64,000 nt of DNA, from NCBI RefSeq assembly GCF_000974365.1, contig NZ_BAZW01000009.1, positions 62,001 to 126,000 of the forward strand, written 5' to 3'. The notes beneath the pieces are model-generated. The model was not told the origin of the DNA, did not search any database, and was given only the letters and a program-made list of their open reading frames with translations. This document shows positions 52,766 to 61,047 of this stretch, in pieces. The stretch comes from Geofilum rubicundum JCM 15548. GTDB lineage: Bacteria > Bacteroidota > Bacteroidia > Bacteroidales > Marinilabiliaceae. The position numbers and the translations under genes were made by a program. Position 1 is the stretch's first letter; each line of letters starts with the position of its first letter.

Positions 52766-53625
52766 TGGGAAATAACTACTATGCATTAGTGGCAGGTTTA
52801 CCCGATATTCTTCTGGAAGATAAAAAGATCGTACATTCTTCGGCCGAATTGAGGGAAAGTTTGCGTGAGGAAGTTCAGCCGGCAGATTTTAAGTTGGTTG
52901 AACTCTTGTATATGCCCTTTGACCATCAAAACCTGTTGAACCTTCTGTTTAAAAAAGAGGAGGAGTGGGAACCGCGGGGGAATTTTTCCAGAGATCACAT
53001 GGAGCAGTTTCAGGACCGTAAAAACTATGAAGTGGCAGACACGGAGAATTTGCCGGTTTATTTTGCTGATTTTCTGGAAGCGTTCCATGGAGAAGAATCT
53101 TTTGAAAACTACTACGCGGCCGAGCAGGAGTTGACCCATGCCTATTACAGGTTTCTGGCCGAGAGGCCCAACGCATTTATTCAGGAGGTGGCACGCTACC
53201 AAAGTGTTCTTGGTAATGTTATGGTGGCCCTCAATGGCCGGAAGCACGAAGTTCCTTATGACAATAATCTGGTAGGGGATGATGAGATTACCGCTGCTTT
53301 GAAGAAGAGCCGGACCAGAGATTTTGGATTATCCAATGAAGTGAGTGATATAGAGCATTTGATACAGATATTTGAAACGGATCATCTTCTGGACAGGGAG
53401 CTCAAGCTGGATCGTCATAAATGGGAATTTCTGGATGAAATCACTTTTTTTAATTATTTCACCATTGAAAAGGTCCTGGCATTTGTCCTGAAACTGTTCA
53501 TCGTAGAACGATGGATGGAGTTGGATCATGAAAAAGGAAAAGAAATGTTTAATCAATTGCTGAACGATCTGGAAGCAGGTTTTCAGTTTCCTGAAGAATT
53601 TACATTAGCATATGGAAAAAAATAA
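52765..53625 (+). CDS. DUF2764 family protein of the V-type ATPase operon, possible subunit C equivalent
   Basis: The 286-residue protein starts MGNNYYALVAGLPDILLEDKK, the family signature. It is mostly helical with no membrane segment. It always sits between the E and A genes in operons of this type, including those of Chlamydia. No separate subunit C gene is present in the operon, so it is plausibly a divergent C/d subunit joining the rotor to the membrane ring (inference). It overlaps the atpA start by 14 bases. Confidence 0.88.
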   Translation: MGNNYYALVAGLPDILLEDKKIVHSSAELRESLREEVQPADFKLVELLYMPFDHQNLLNLLFKKEEEWEPRGNFSRDHMEQFQDRKNYEVADTENLPVYFADFLEAFHGEESFENYYAAEQELTHAYYRFLAERPNAFIQEVARYQSVLGNVMVALNGRKHEVPYDNNLVGDDEITAALKKSRTRDFGLSNEVSDIEHLIQIFETDHLLDRELKLDRHKWEFLDEITFFNYFTIEKVLAFVLKLFIVERWMELDHEKGKEMFNQLLNDLEAGFQFPEEFTLAYGKK

Positions 53626-55378
53626 TAAAACAACAGGAAAGGTAGTCGGTATTGTAGCCAACCTGGTGACTGTTGCAGTGGACGGGCCGGTAGCGCAAAA
53701 CGAAATTTGCTTCATTGCTCATAACGATGAGCGGCTGATGGCTGAGGTCATTAAGGTCGTAGGTGTGAATGCCTATGTTCAGGTTTTTGAGAGCACCCGG
53801 GGCCTGCGCATTGGTTCAACGGTGGCGTTTGAAACGCACATGTTGGAAGTGACACTCGGTCCAGGTATTCTTTCGCGCAACTATGACGGTCTGCAAAACG
53901 ACCTGGATAAAATGGACGGCGTTTTTCTAACCAGAGGGGAATATACCGATCCCTTGAACCGCGAAGTTAAGTGGGGATTTAAGCCCTTGGCCAAAGCGGG
54001 TGATGTGGTAACAGCCGGAAGTTGGTTGGGCGAAGTGATGGAGAACAGTATTCCCCACAAGATTATGGTGCCCTTTAAAATGGACAAGCGTTACACTGTT
54101 AAGTCGGTAACGGCCGAGGGAGAATATACCGTTGACGAGACCATGGCTGTGGTCGTGGATGACGAAGGCCTTGAAATACCATTGACCATGGTACAGAAAT
54201 GGCCGGTTAAAATGGCTGTGAGGGCTTATAAAAATAAGCCCCGCCCTTTTAAGCTGTTGGAAACAGGTGTGCGCTGTATTGATACCTTAAATCCCATCAC
54301 CGAAGGTGGTACCGGTTTTATTCCCGGTCCTTTTGGAACCGGAAAAACCGTTTTGCAGCACGCCATCAGTAAGCAGGCCGAGGCGGATGTGGTGATCATT
54401 GCGGCCTGTGGGGAACGGGCCAATGAGGTGGTAGAAATTTTTACCGAGTTTCCGGAATTGGATGATCCGCGTACCGGCAGAAAATTGATTGAACGTACCA
54501 CCATTATTGCCAACACTTCCAACATGCCGGTAGCAGCCCGTGAAGCATCTGTTTACACCGCCATGTCGCTGGGTGAATATTACCGCGCGATGGGACTCAA
54601 AGTATTGCTGATGGCCGATTCTACTTCACGTTGGGCCCAGGCTTTACGTGAGATGTCCAACCGACTGGAGGAGCTGCCCGGACCGGATGCTTTCCCCATG
54701 GATTTATCGGCGGTTATTTCCAACTTCTATTCCCGCGCCGGATTTGTATACCTGTCTAACGATGCCAGTGGCTCCATTACCTTTATAGGTACCGTATCTC
54801 CTGCCGGGGGTAACCTAAAGGAGCCGGTAACCGAGAGTACCCGTAAGGCCGCCCGTTGTTTTTATGGCTTGTCGCAGGACCGGGCCGATAGTAAGCGTTA
54901 TCCGGCCATTGATCCCATCGACAGTTATTCCAAGTATCTGGAATATCCCGAAGTGCAGGAGAGTCTTAAAAAAAGTGCCGGTGAAGGATGGCTCGATGCC
55001 GTTATTCAGACCAAGGATATTTTATTGCGTGGTAAGGAAGCCATGGAGCAGATCAATATTTTGGGTGACGACAGTGTGCCCATTGGCTTTCATGACCGGT
55101 TCTGGAAATCGGAATTGATTGACTTTGTCATATTGCAGCAGGATGCTTTTGACGACATTGATGCCTCTACACCAATGGAGCGCCAAAAGCACATGCTCTC
55201 GAGTGTGTTAAAGGTAGCCGACACCGAATTCAAGTACAAAGGTTTCGAGGAGGTTTCTGTGTTCTTCAAAGAAGTGATAAATATTTACAAACAGATGAAC
55301 TACTCAGAGTTTAATTCTGAAGAGTTTAAAAAGCATGAATCAAATCTTGATTCTCTGTTAAAAGGGCGCATGAACTAA
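53612..55378 (+). CDS. atpA: V-type ATPase catalytic subunit A
   Basis: The 588-residue catalytic subunit is intact. An N-terminal barrel (GKVVGIVANLVTVAVDGPV) is followed by the non-homologous region typical of V/A-type A subunits, then Walker A GPFGTGKT near residues 241-248, the catalytic Glu in CGERANEVVE, and DSTSRWAQALREMSNRLEELPG. It hydrolyses or makes ATP in the A3B3 head. Start chosen at ATG 53612, overlapping the DUF2764 gene. Confidence 0.96.
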   Translation: MEKNNKTTGKVVGIVANLVTVAVDGPVAQNEICFIAHNDERLMAEVIKVVGVNAYVQVFESTRGLRIGSTVAFETHMLEVTLGPGILSRNYDGLQNDLDKMDGVFLTRGEYTDPLNREVKWGFKPLAKAGDVVTAGSWLGEVMENSIPHKIMVPFKMDKRYTVKSVTAEGEYTVDETMAVVVDDEGLEIPLTMVQKWPVKMAVRAYKNKPRPFKLLETGVRCIDTLNPITEGGTGFIPGPFGTGKTVLQHAISKQAEADVVIIAACGERANEVVEIFTEFPELDDPRTGRKLIERTTIIANTSNMPVAAREASVYTAMSLGEYYRAMGLKVLLMADSTSRWAQALREMSNRLEELPGPDAFPMDLSAVISNFYSRAGFVYLSNDASGSITFIGTVSPAGGNLKEPVTESTRKAARCFYGLSQDRADSKRYPAIDPIDSYSKYLEYPEVQESLKKSAGEGWLDAVIQTKDILLRGKEAMEQINILGDDSVPIGFHDRFWKSELIDFVILQQDAFDDIDASTPMERQKHMLSSVLKVADTEFKYKGFEEVSVFFKEVINIYKQMNYSEFNSEEFKKHESNLDSLLKGRMN

Positions 55379-55401
55379 TTGTTTAACCGAGTAAAATTTG
55401 A

Positions 55402-56727
55402 ATGATGGAAAGTCAGGCATTTCAAAAAATATATACACAATTGATCAACATGACCAAGGCCACAGTTACACTGAAGGCCAGTGATGTTGGTTATGATGAG
55501 ATGGCCATTGTGGATGGCCGAAAAGCCCAGGTGGTAAAACTGATGGGAGATATCGTTACGCTTCAGGTGTTTTCAGGGACCGAAGGTATTCCTACCAATG
55601 CTGAGGTGACCTTTCTGGGACGTCCGCCCCAGTTGAAGGTGAGTGATGATTTGGGTGGTCGTTTCTTTAATGCCTACGGTGACCCCATTGATGGGGGGCC
55701 TGAAGTAGAAGGCGAAATCCGGGACATTGGTAGTCCCTCCGTTAACCCGGTACGCCGCAAGCAGCCTTCACAGTTGATTGCCACAGGTATAGCCGGTATT
55801 GACCTGAACAACAGTTTGGTGTCGGGACAAAAAATCCCCTTCTTTGCCGATCCCGATCAGCCCTATAACCAGGTGATGGCCAGTGTGGCCTTGCGTGCCA
55901 AGGCCGACAAGATTATTCTGGGCGGAATGGGACTGACCAATGATGATTACCTCTTTTTTAAGAATGTTTTTCAGAATGCCGGTGCCCTTGATCGCATCGT
56001 TAGTTTTGTAAATACCACGGAGAATCCGCCGGTAGAACGCTTGTTGGTGCCGGATATGGCATTGACGGCTGCGGAATATTTTGCGGTGGATAAGAATGAG
56101 AATGTGCTGGTACTGCTCACCGATATGACGCTTTTTGCCGATGCCTTGAGTATTGTGTCCAACCGTATGGATCAGATTCCTTCCAAGGATAGTATGCCGG
56201 GATCGTTGTATTCCGATTTGGCACGTATCTACGAGAAGGCCGTTCAGTTCCCATCGGGCGGTTCCATTACCATTATTGCGGTAACCACGCTTTCGGGTGG
56301 TGATATCACACATGCCATTCCGGATAACACCGGTTATATTACAGAGGGACAGCTGTTCCTGCGTCGTGATACAGAGATTGGTAAAGTGATTGTGGATCCC
56401 TTCCGTTCGCTCTCGCGATTGAAGCAGCTGGTTATTGGGGTTCAAACGCGTGCCGATCACCCACAGGTGATGAATGCCGCCATTCGTTTGTATGCCGATG
56501 CCGCCAACGCACGGACGAAACTCGAGAATGGTTTCGACCTGACCGACTATGATGAACGTACGCTGGAATTTGCCAAGGTTTATTCCGATAAATTGCTGGC
56601 CATTGACGTAAATGTGGATACAGATACCATGTTGAATATCTCCTGGGAGCTGCTGAGCAAGTACTTTAGCAAGGCGGAAGTCGGTATCAAACAAGAGTTT
56701 GTGGATAAATACTGGATTGAGAAGTAA
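55402..56727 (+). CDS. atpB: V-type ATPase regulatory subunit B
   Basis: The 441-residue subunit lacks a functional Walker A motif, as expected for the non-catalytic partner. It carries RFFNAYGDPIDGGPEV, SGQKIPFFADPDQPYNQVM and SMPGSLYSDLARIYEKA. It alternates with subunit A in the head. Start ATG 55402 (MMESQAFQKIY). Intact, 23 bases after atpA. Confidence 0.95.
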   Translation: MMESQAFQKIYTQLINMTKATVTLKASDVGYDEMAIVDGRKAQVVKLMGDIVTLQVFSGTEGIPTNAEVTFLGRPPQLKVSDDLGGRFFNAYGDPIDGGPEVEGEIRDIGSPSVNPVRRKQPSQLIATGIAGIDLNNSLVSGQKIPFFADPDQPYNQVMASVALRAKADKIILGGMGLTNDDYLFFKNVFQNAGALDRIVSFVNTTENPPVERLLVPDMALTAAEYFAVDKNENVLVLLTDMTLFADALSIVSNRMDQIPSKDSMPGSLYSDLARIYEKAVQFPSGGSITIIAVTTLSGGDITHAIPDNTGYITEGQLFLRRDTEIGKVIVDPFRSLSRLKQLVIGVQTRADHPQVMNAAIRLYADAANARTKLENGFDLTDYDERTLEFAKVYSDKLLAIDVNVDTDTMLNISWELLSKYFSKAEVGIKQEFVDKYWIEK

Positions 56728-56777
56728 GGGCTTCATTTCCGTTCAGTTATTTGTATAACTCTTAATATTAAATAAGG

Positions 56778-57377
56778 ATGTCAATAAAATTTCAATATAA
56801 CAAAACCTCTCTGCAATCTCTTGGCAAACAGCTGAAGGTGCGTGAACGGGCTTTGCCAACGTTGAAGAACAAGGAATCAGCGTTGCGCAGCGAAGTGAAG
56901 CGCGCCAAAGATAAGGCAGCCGCATTGGAGCAGGAGTTAGAGCAGGAGTTGGGGCGTTACGATGAAATGGTACGTTTATGGGGAGAATTTGATCCTTCTC
57001 TGGTTAAGGTGGCGGATGTGGACTTGTCGGTTAAAAAAATCGCCGGCGTTCTGACACCTGTTCTGGATAAGATTCATTTTGAAGTCGCCCCCTACAATCC
57101 GTTTACACGTCCTGTTTGGTTTGCCGATGGTATTGCCATTCTCAGGGAGTTGGCCCGCATGGGCATAGAGCGTGAGGTATGGTTGCGTAAAATGGAGTTG
57201 CTGGACTATGCCCGCAAAAAGACCACGCAGAAGGTTAACCTCTACGAGAAAGTGCAGATCCCGGGCTTTGAAGATGCGATGCGCAAAATTAAGCGCTTCC
57301 TCGAAGATGAGGAGAACCTCTCCAAGTCGGCACAGAAGATTGTTAAAACCCGTCAAGAACAGGAGGTGGAGGTATGA
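56778..57377 (+). CDS. atpD: V-type ATPase subunit D
   Basis: The 199-residue central-shaft subunit has long helices (LQSLGKQLKVRERALPTLKNKESALRSEVKRAKDK at the N-terminus, YEKVQIPGFEDAMRKIKRFLEDEENLSKSAQKIVK at the C-terminus) that form a coiled coil in the A3B3 cavity. The stop overlaps the next start as ATGA, coupling it to subunit I. No subunit F gene is next to it. Confidence 0.92.
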   Translation: MSIKFQYNKTSLQSLGKQLKVRERALPTLKNKESALRSEVKRAKDKAAALEQELEQELGRYDEMVRLWGEFDPSLVKVADVDLSVKKIAGVLTPVLDKIHFEVAPYNPFTRPVWFADGIAILRELARMGIEREVWLRKMELLDYARKKTTQKVNLYEKVQIPGFEDAMRKIKRFLEDEENLSKSAQKIVKTRQEQEVEV

Positions 57378-59197
57378 TAGTAGCCATGATGAAATACTCT
57401 TTCCTGGTGTACCATGCCGAGTACAAAGCTTTTTTGAAAGAGCTTAAAAACATGGGCGTGTTGCACATTGAGGTAAAGAAGCACGAGCCAACGACCGAAA
57501 TTCAGGAGTTGTTGCGTGCCTACAACGATCTTTCGCGCACCCTTCGTAACATGGAAAACCGCGTAAAGGATAAAGAGGTAGAAGGCGCCAAGCCTGTTTT
57601 CGACAATGGGGAGGCTGTGTTGGAACGCATTCACGCCATAGAAGGTGATTTGGAATTGAAGCAGCAACAATTGAGCAATTTGGATAAAGAAGCACAGCAG
57701 CTGGGTCCATGGGGTGATTTTAATCCCCAAAGGGTGCAGCAGTTGGCCGACAGTCAATTGTTTCTTCGCTTCCTGGTTTGTCGGGATAAGAACTTCGACC
57801 CGCAATGGGAAAAGGATCACTATTTGAAAATGATCTCTTCAGTTGGCGGTTTTAGCTATTTTGTACTGATCGAAAAGGACGAGCGGCAGGAGATGATAGA
57901 CTGGCCCGGTGTGGATGAAATAGCTCTGCCACAAAAGTCCTTGTCGGCCATTCGTGAAGATCAGTCGCTCATAAACAAGGAAATAGACCAACTCGACAAC
58001 GAGTTGGATTTGATTGCCAAGCATTGTCAGGGCCAACTGCAAAGTCTGAGTGATCAGCTTAAATCGGAATTGGACGAGACCAATGCCCTCTATCAAACCC
58101 AGGATGAGGTGGAAGAACGGGTCAAGCTGATTGAAGGATGGGTGCCTAAGCCGAAGACAGAGGATTTGAATGCCTTTCTGGAGGATAGAAAAATTCTGTA
58201 TGTGGCCAATAAACCTTCGGATGATGAGAAGGTGCCGGTTTTACTTAAGAATAATAAGTTTGCCCGTTTGTTTGAAGTGATCGGCGATTTATATGAATTG
58301 CCCAATCACAAAGAGCTGGATTTGGTGCCGTTTTTTGCCCCCTTTTACATGATGTTCTTTGGTTTTTCACTGGGAGATGCCGGTTATGGATTACTGATTT
58401 TAGGTGTGGCCTTCTGGCTGAAGCCAAGAATGCCGGCCATGAAAAATATTCTGGGCCTGGCCCAGTGGTTGGGACTGGCTACGGTTATTTTTGGGGCCTT
58501 AACGGGGACCTTTTTCGGAATGGACCTGATCAACGAGGACATACCGTGGCTCGAAGGTGTTAAGCAATACATGATCACCAAGGAGAATATGTTTAACCTG
58601 GCGCTTATCTTAGGGGTTATCCAGATTTTGTTTGGTATGGTACTGAAGGTTGTGAACATATACATAAGTAAAGGTTTTGCTTATGCCTATTCCACCATAG
58701 GATGGCTCATATTGCTGATAGGCAGTGGCAGTATTTACCTGCTCAAGCATTTTGGGGCGCTTGGTGATCATCATGGTGGTTATGCCCAAAATGGCGTGTT
58801 CATCGTATCAGGCGTACTCATTTTATTACTGAACCATCCCCGCCGCAGCCTTGTGATGAACTTTTTAAGTGGTTTGTGGGATGTGTATGGCATGGTGACA
58901 GGTTTGATTGGTGACTTGTTGTCGTATATCCGACTCTTTGCCCTGGGTGTTTCCAGTGCCATTTTAGGCTTTGTGTTCAATGAGCTGGCCATGAGTCTGA
59001 GTCCGGACCACATCATTCTGGGCCCCTTGGTAATGATCATTATTTTGGTAGTTGGTCACGGAATGACCTTGTTTATGGCCGGGTTGGGGGCCTTTGTGCA
59101 CCCTATTCGTTTAACTTTTGTAGAGTTTTATAAAAATGCCGGTTTCACCGGGGGTGGAAAGCGCTATACGCCTTTTGCCGAAAAAAGTGTAGAATAA
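57374..59197 (+). CDS. atpI: V-type ATPase membrane subunit I (a subunit)
   Basis: The 607-residue protein has a cytoplasmic coiled-coil half (~1-310) and a membrane half with about seven or eight helices. Key segments: ELDLVPFFAPFYMMFFGFSLGDAGYG at the first membrane hairpin and GDLLSYIRLFALGVSSAILG, where the Arg (near residue 520) is the conserved residue facing the ring Glu during ion transfer. It forms the ion half-channels and the stator contact. Intact. Confidence 0.94.
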   Translation: MIVAMMKYSFLVYHAEYKAFLKELKNMGVLHIEVKKHEPTTEIQELLRAYNDLSRTLRNMENRVKDKEVEGAKPVFDNGEAVLERIHAIEGDLELKQQQLSNLDKEAQQLGPWGDFNPQRVQQLADSQLFLRFLVCRDKNFDPQWEKDHYLKMISSVGGFSYFVLIEKDERQEMIDWPGVDEIALPQKSLSAIREDQSLINKEIDQLDNELDLIAKHCQGQLQSLSDQLKSELDETNALYQTQDEVEERVKLIEGWVPKPKTEDLNAFLEDRKILYVANKPSDDEKVPVLLKNNKFARLFEVIGDLYELPNHKELDLVPFFAPFYMMFFGFSLGDAGYGLLILGVAFWLKPRMPAMKNILGLAQWLGLATVIFGALTGTFFGMDLINEDIPWLEGVKQYMITKENMFNLALILGVIQILFGMVLKVVNIYISKGFAYAYSTIGWLILLIGSGSIYLLKHFGALGDHHGGYAQNGVFIVSGVLILLLNHPRRSLVMNFLSGLWDVYGMVTGLIGDLLSYIRLFALGVSSAILGFVFNELAMSLSPDHIILGPLVMIIILVVGHGMTLFMAGLGAFVHPIRLTFVEFYKNAGFTGGGKRYTPFAEKSVE

Positions 59198-59228
59198 ATA
59201 ACAGTTATAACAAATTAAAAGAGAAAAC

Positions 59229-59684
59229 ATGGAACCTATTGTATTAGCTTACATTGGAATTGGCTTAATGGTTGGATTAGCCGGAACCGGCAGTGCGCTT
59301 GGATGTTCAGTGGCCGGTAGCGCCTCTGTGGGCGCTATGAAAAAGAACCCGGATGGCTTTGGATCTTATTTGCTGTTAACCGCCCTTCCCGGTAGCCAGG
59401 GATTATATGGTTTTGCCGGTTACTTCCTGATGACCGATGCGTTTTTCGGATTGTTAACCAATCCCACCTGGACACAGGCAGCTGCTGTATTTGGCGCTGG
59501 TCTGGCCGTGGGCATCGTTGGTCTGATATCCTCCTACCGTCAGGGACAGGTTTGTGCCAACGGTATTGCCGCTATTGGTTCGGGTCACGATGTGGCAGGT
59601 AAGACGCTTATCCTGGCTGTATTCCCCGAATTGTATGCGATTATCGCATTGGCTGCTGCCTTTATGATCGCGGGTGCTGTATAA
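59229..59684 (+). CDS. atpK: V-type ATPase proteolipid subunit K (c-ring)
   Basis: The 151-residue protein has four transmembrane helices formed by two related hairpins. The ion-binding carboxylate is Glu134 in FPELYAII; the first hairpin has Gln57 in its place (LPGSQGLYGF), as in Enterococcus hirae NtpK. Leu53, Ser56, Gln57, Gln105 (SYRQGQVCANG) and Glu134 line up with the Na+ ligands Leu61, Thr64, Gln65, Gln110 and Glu139 of that protein, which suggests Na+ coupling. Last gene of the operon, closed by a terminator. Confidence 0.93.
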   Translation: MEPIVLAYIGIGLMVGLAGTGSALGCSVAGSASVGAMKKNPDGFGSYLLLTALPGSQGLYGFAGYFLMTDAFFGLLTNPTWTQAAAVFGAGLAVGIVGLISSYRQGQVCANGIAAIGSGHDVAGKTLILAVFPELYAIIALAAAFMIAGAV

Positions 59685-59710
59685 GCCACACACTTGTAAA
59701 TGAGACATAG

Positions 59711-59744
59711 AAAAAAGATCGCTCCGATGGGGCGATCTTTTTTT
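59711..59744. terminator. Terminator of the V-type ATPase operon
   Basis: AAAAAAGATCGC pairs with GCGATCTTTTTT around TCCGATGGG, giving a 12-base stem flanked by A and T runs, 27 bases after atpK. It can work in both directions. Confidence 0.88.
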
Positions 59745-59753
59745 GTGGGGGCA

Positions 59754-59790
59754 CAAAAAAAGGGGCTACCCTTTTTTGAAGCGTAGCCCC
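59754..59790 (-). terminator. Terminator of the minus-strand lipoprotein gene
   Basis: GGGGCTAC pairs with GTAGCCCC around a 13-base loop. Plus-strand A residues at 59754-59761 give the T run on the minus strand. It lies 40 bases after the lipoprotein stop codon. Confidence 0.8.
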
Positions 59791-59829
59791 CGCACTCATA
59801 TTTGGAGGAATCTGGGTGCGTAAAAGTTT

Positions 59830-60306
59830 TTATATATTGGTGCTGTCCAGGGAAGCAACCAGACGATTGAAGTCTTCAGCAATTTCATTTCTGATATCTT
59901 CCATATCTTCGGTTGTGGCCTCGCCCCATGATTCAATTTTTTCTTCCAAAATTTGGGCTTCCGACTTGATTTTGGCAATATTGGCCTTGGCCTCTTCATT
60001 GAGAGCTTCTCCTTCTGCCTCCATTTCGTCTTCCATATTCTCCAACGACTGGTTAAACTCGTCCAGTTTAACATCCAATTTGGTCACAAACTCAGGATCT
60101 TCCTGAAAAACGCCTTCCAATTTTGATTTGGCTTCTTCATAATTGGCGCGGAGGCTGTTTTCGATATTTTCAAAAGATTCCTCGGTCTCTTGTTCGGCCG
60201 TGTTCGACTCGCTGCTTTTTGAACCTTGATTGCAGGAAGCAAGCGTTGCGCCTGAAATAATTCCTATGCCTGCCATAATCATGATGCTTTTAAATGTCTT
60301 TTTCAT
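59830..60306 (-). CDS. Acidic coiled-coil lipoprotein of unknown function
   Basis: The 158-residue protein has a lipoprotein signal (lipobox LASC) and then a Ser/Glu-rich linker and long acidic helices (EESFENIENSLRANYEEAKSK, LDEFNQSLENMEDEMEAEGEAL, KIKSEAQILEEKIESWGEA). No catalytic motif. Probably a periplasm-facing or surface lipoprotein of structural type. Intact, single-gene unit with its own terminator. Confidence 0.85.
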   Translation of the reverse strand: MKKTFKSIMIMAGIGIISGATLASCNQGSKSSESNTAEQETEESFENIENSLRANYEEAKSKLEGVFQEDPEFVTKLDVKLDEFNQSLENMEDEMEAEGEALNEEAKANIAKIKSEAQILEEKIESWGEATTEDMEDIRNEIAEDFNRLVASLDSTNI

Positions 60307-61047
60307 ATTTCTCTTATTTTAGGTTGTTTATTTTTAAAATTCTCCTCCTAAGGTTTGATATCAAGGGAAAACTGTGCCAAAATCAATGGTGATTGATAAA
60401 ACCCTCTAAAAATGAGTATTGTAGGATGTTTTGATGAATTAGACGTGGCCCAGGTAAATCTGAGGTGGGGTGTTTTTCCACATGTTGAGGAGTTCGTTTC
60501 TCATTAAGTAGCACTTGTTCATGTTCCGACGATGAGGTGTGTGAAAGTAAGGTTGTTTTTGGTGAAAAAGTAAAAATTGTGAAACGCCTGTTTTAAATGG
60601 TGAGGGAGTGTTTCCTATTTGGCGTTTTTTTTATACATTTGGAGTCTCAATTAGGGGGTATAAATTAGACTGACTTATAATTATGATCCATTGTTACAGT
60701 TTTTTTAATCCGCAACTTTCATGGTTATTGGGGGTGGCAGAAAGTAAAGCAAATACCGGGTTTGGCTTGTGAAAGCAGACCCGGTTTTTTATTGGGGTTT
60801 TGTCACACAGAATTAACTTAATCTTAATATGAACAAGGGAATGCATCGTCGTGTTTTGTGCACTTTTGCAAGGACAAAAAGATATTGCTTTCAATTAATG
60901 AGTGGAATTTCAAGGAGCTTTTGTAAATTACTATCATTTAGTGATAAATGTGGTTGTTTGATGCGCTTTTTTATTTTTAAATTGTCAGGAATTAATCCCT
61001 AAACATCCGGCCTGCCGGATATTAAACTATTTAATTTATCATAACTT
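60307..61047. other. 740-base intergenic region without a recognised gene
   Basis: The stretch is AT-rich and holds no ORF that looks real. A hairpin terminator lies at 60755-60790. A 29-codon plus-strand ORF at 60682-60771 (MIHCYSFFNPQLSWLLG...) runs into that hairpin and could be a leader peptide or chance. A box TACATTTG near 60634 matches the -7 consensus. It may contain a small RNA or attenuator in front of the TonB-dependent receptor at 61048. Confidence 0.5.
60755..60790 (+). terminator. Orphan Rho-independent terminator in the 740-base gap
   Basis: ACCGGGT pairs with ACCCGGT and an inner GCTT with AAGC, followed by TTTTTT. No upstream gene on this strand explains it, so it may end a short transcript that begins within the gap. 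Confidence 0.75.

Noticed and set aside
55768-56736. 322-codon minus-strand open frame
   Set aside because: It is antisense to atpB and has no family resemblance; long antisense frames are a side effect of codon use.
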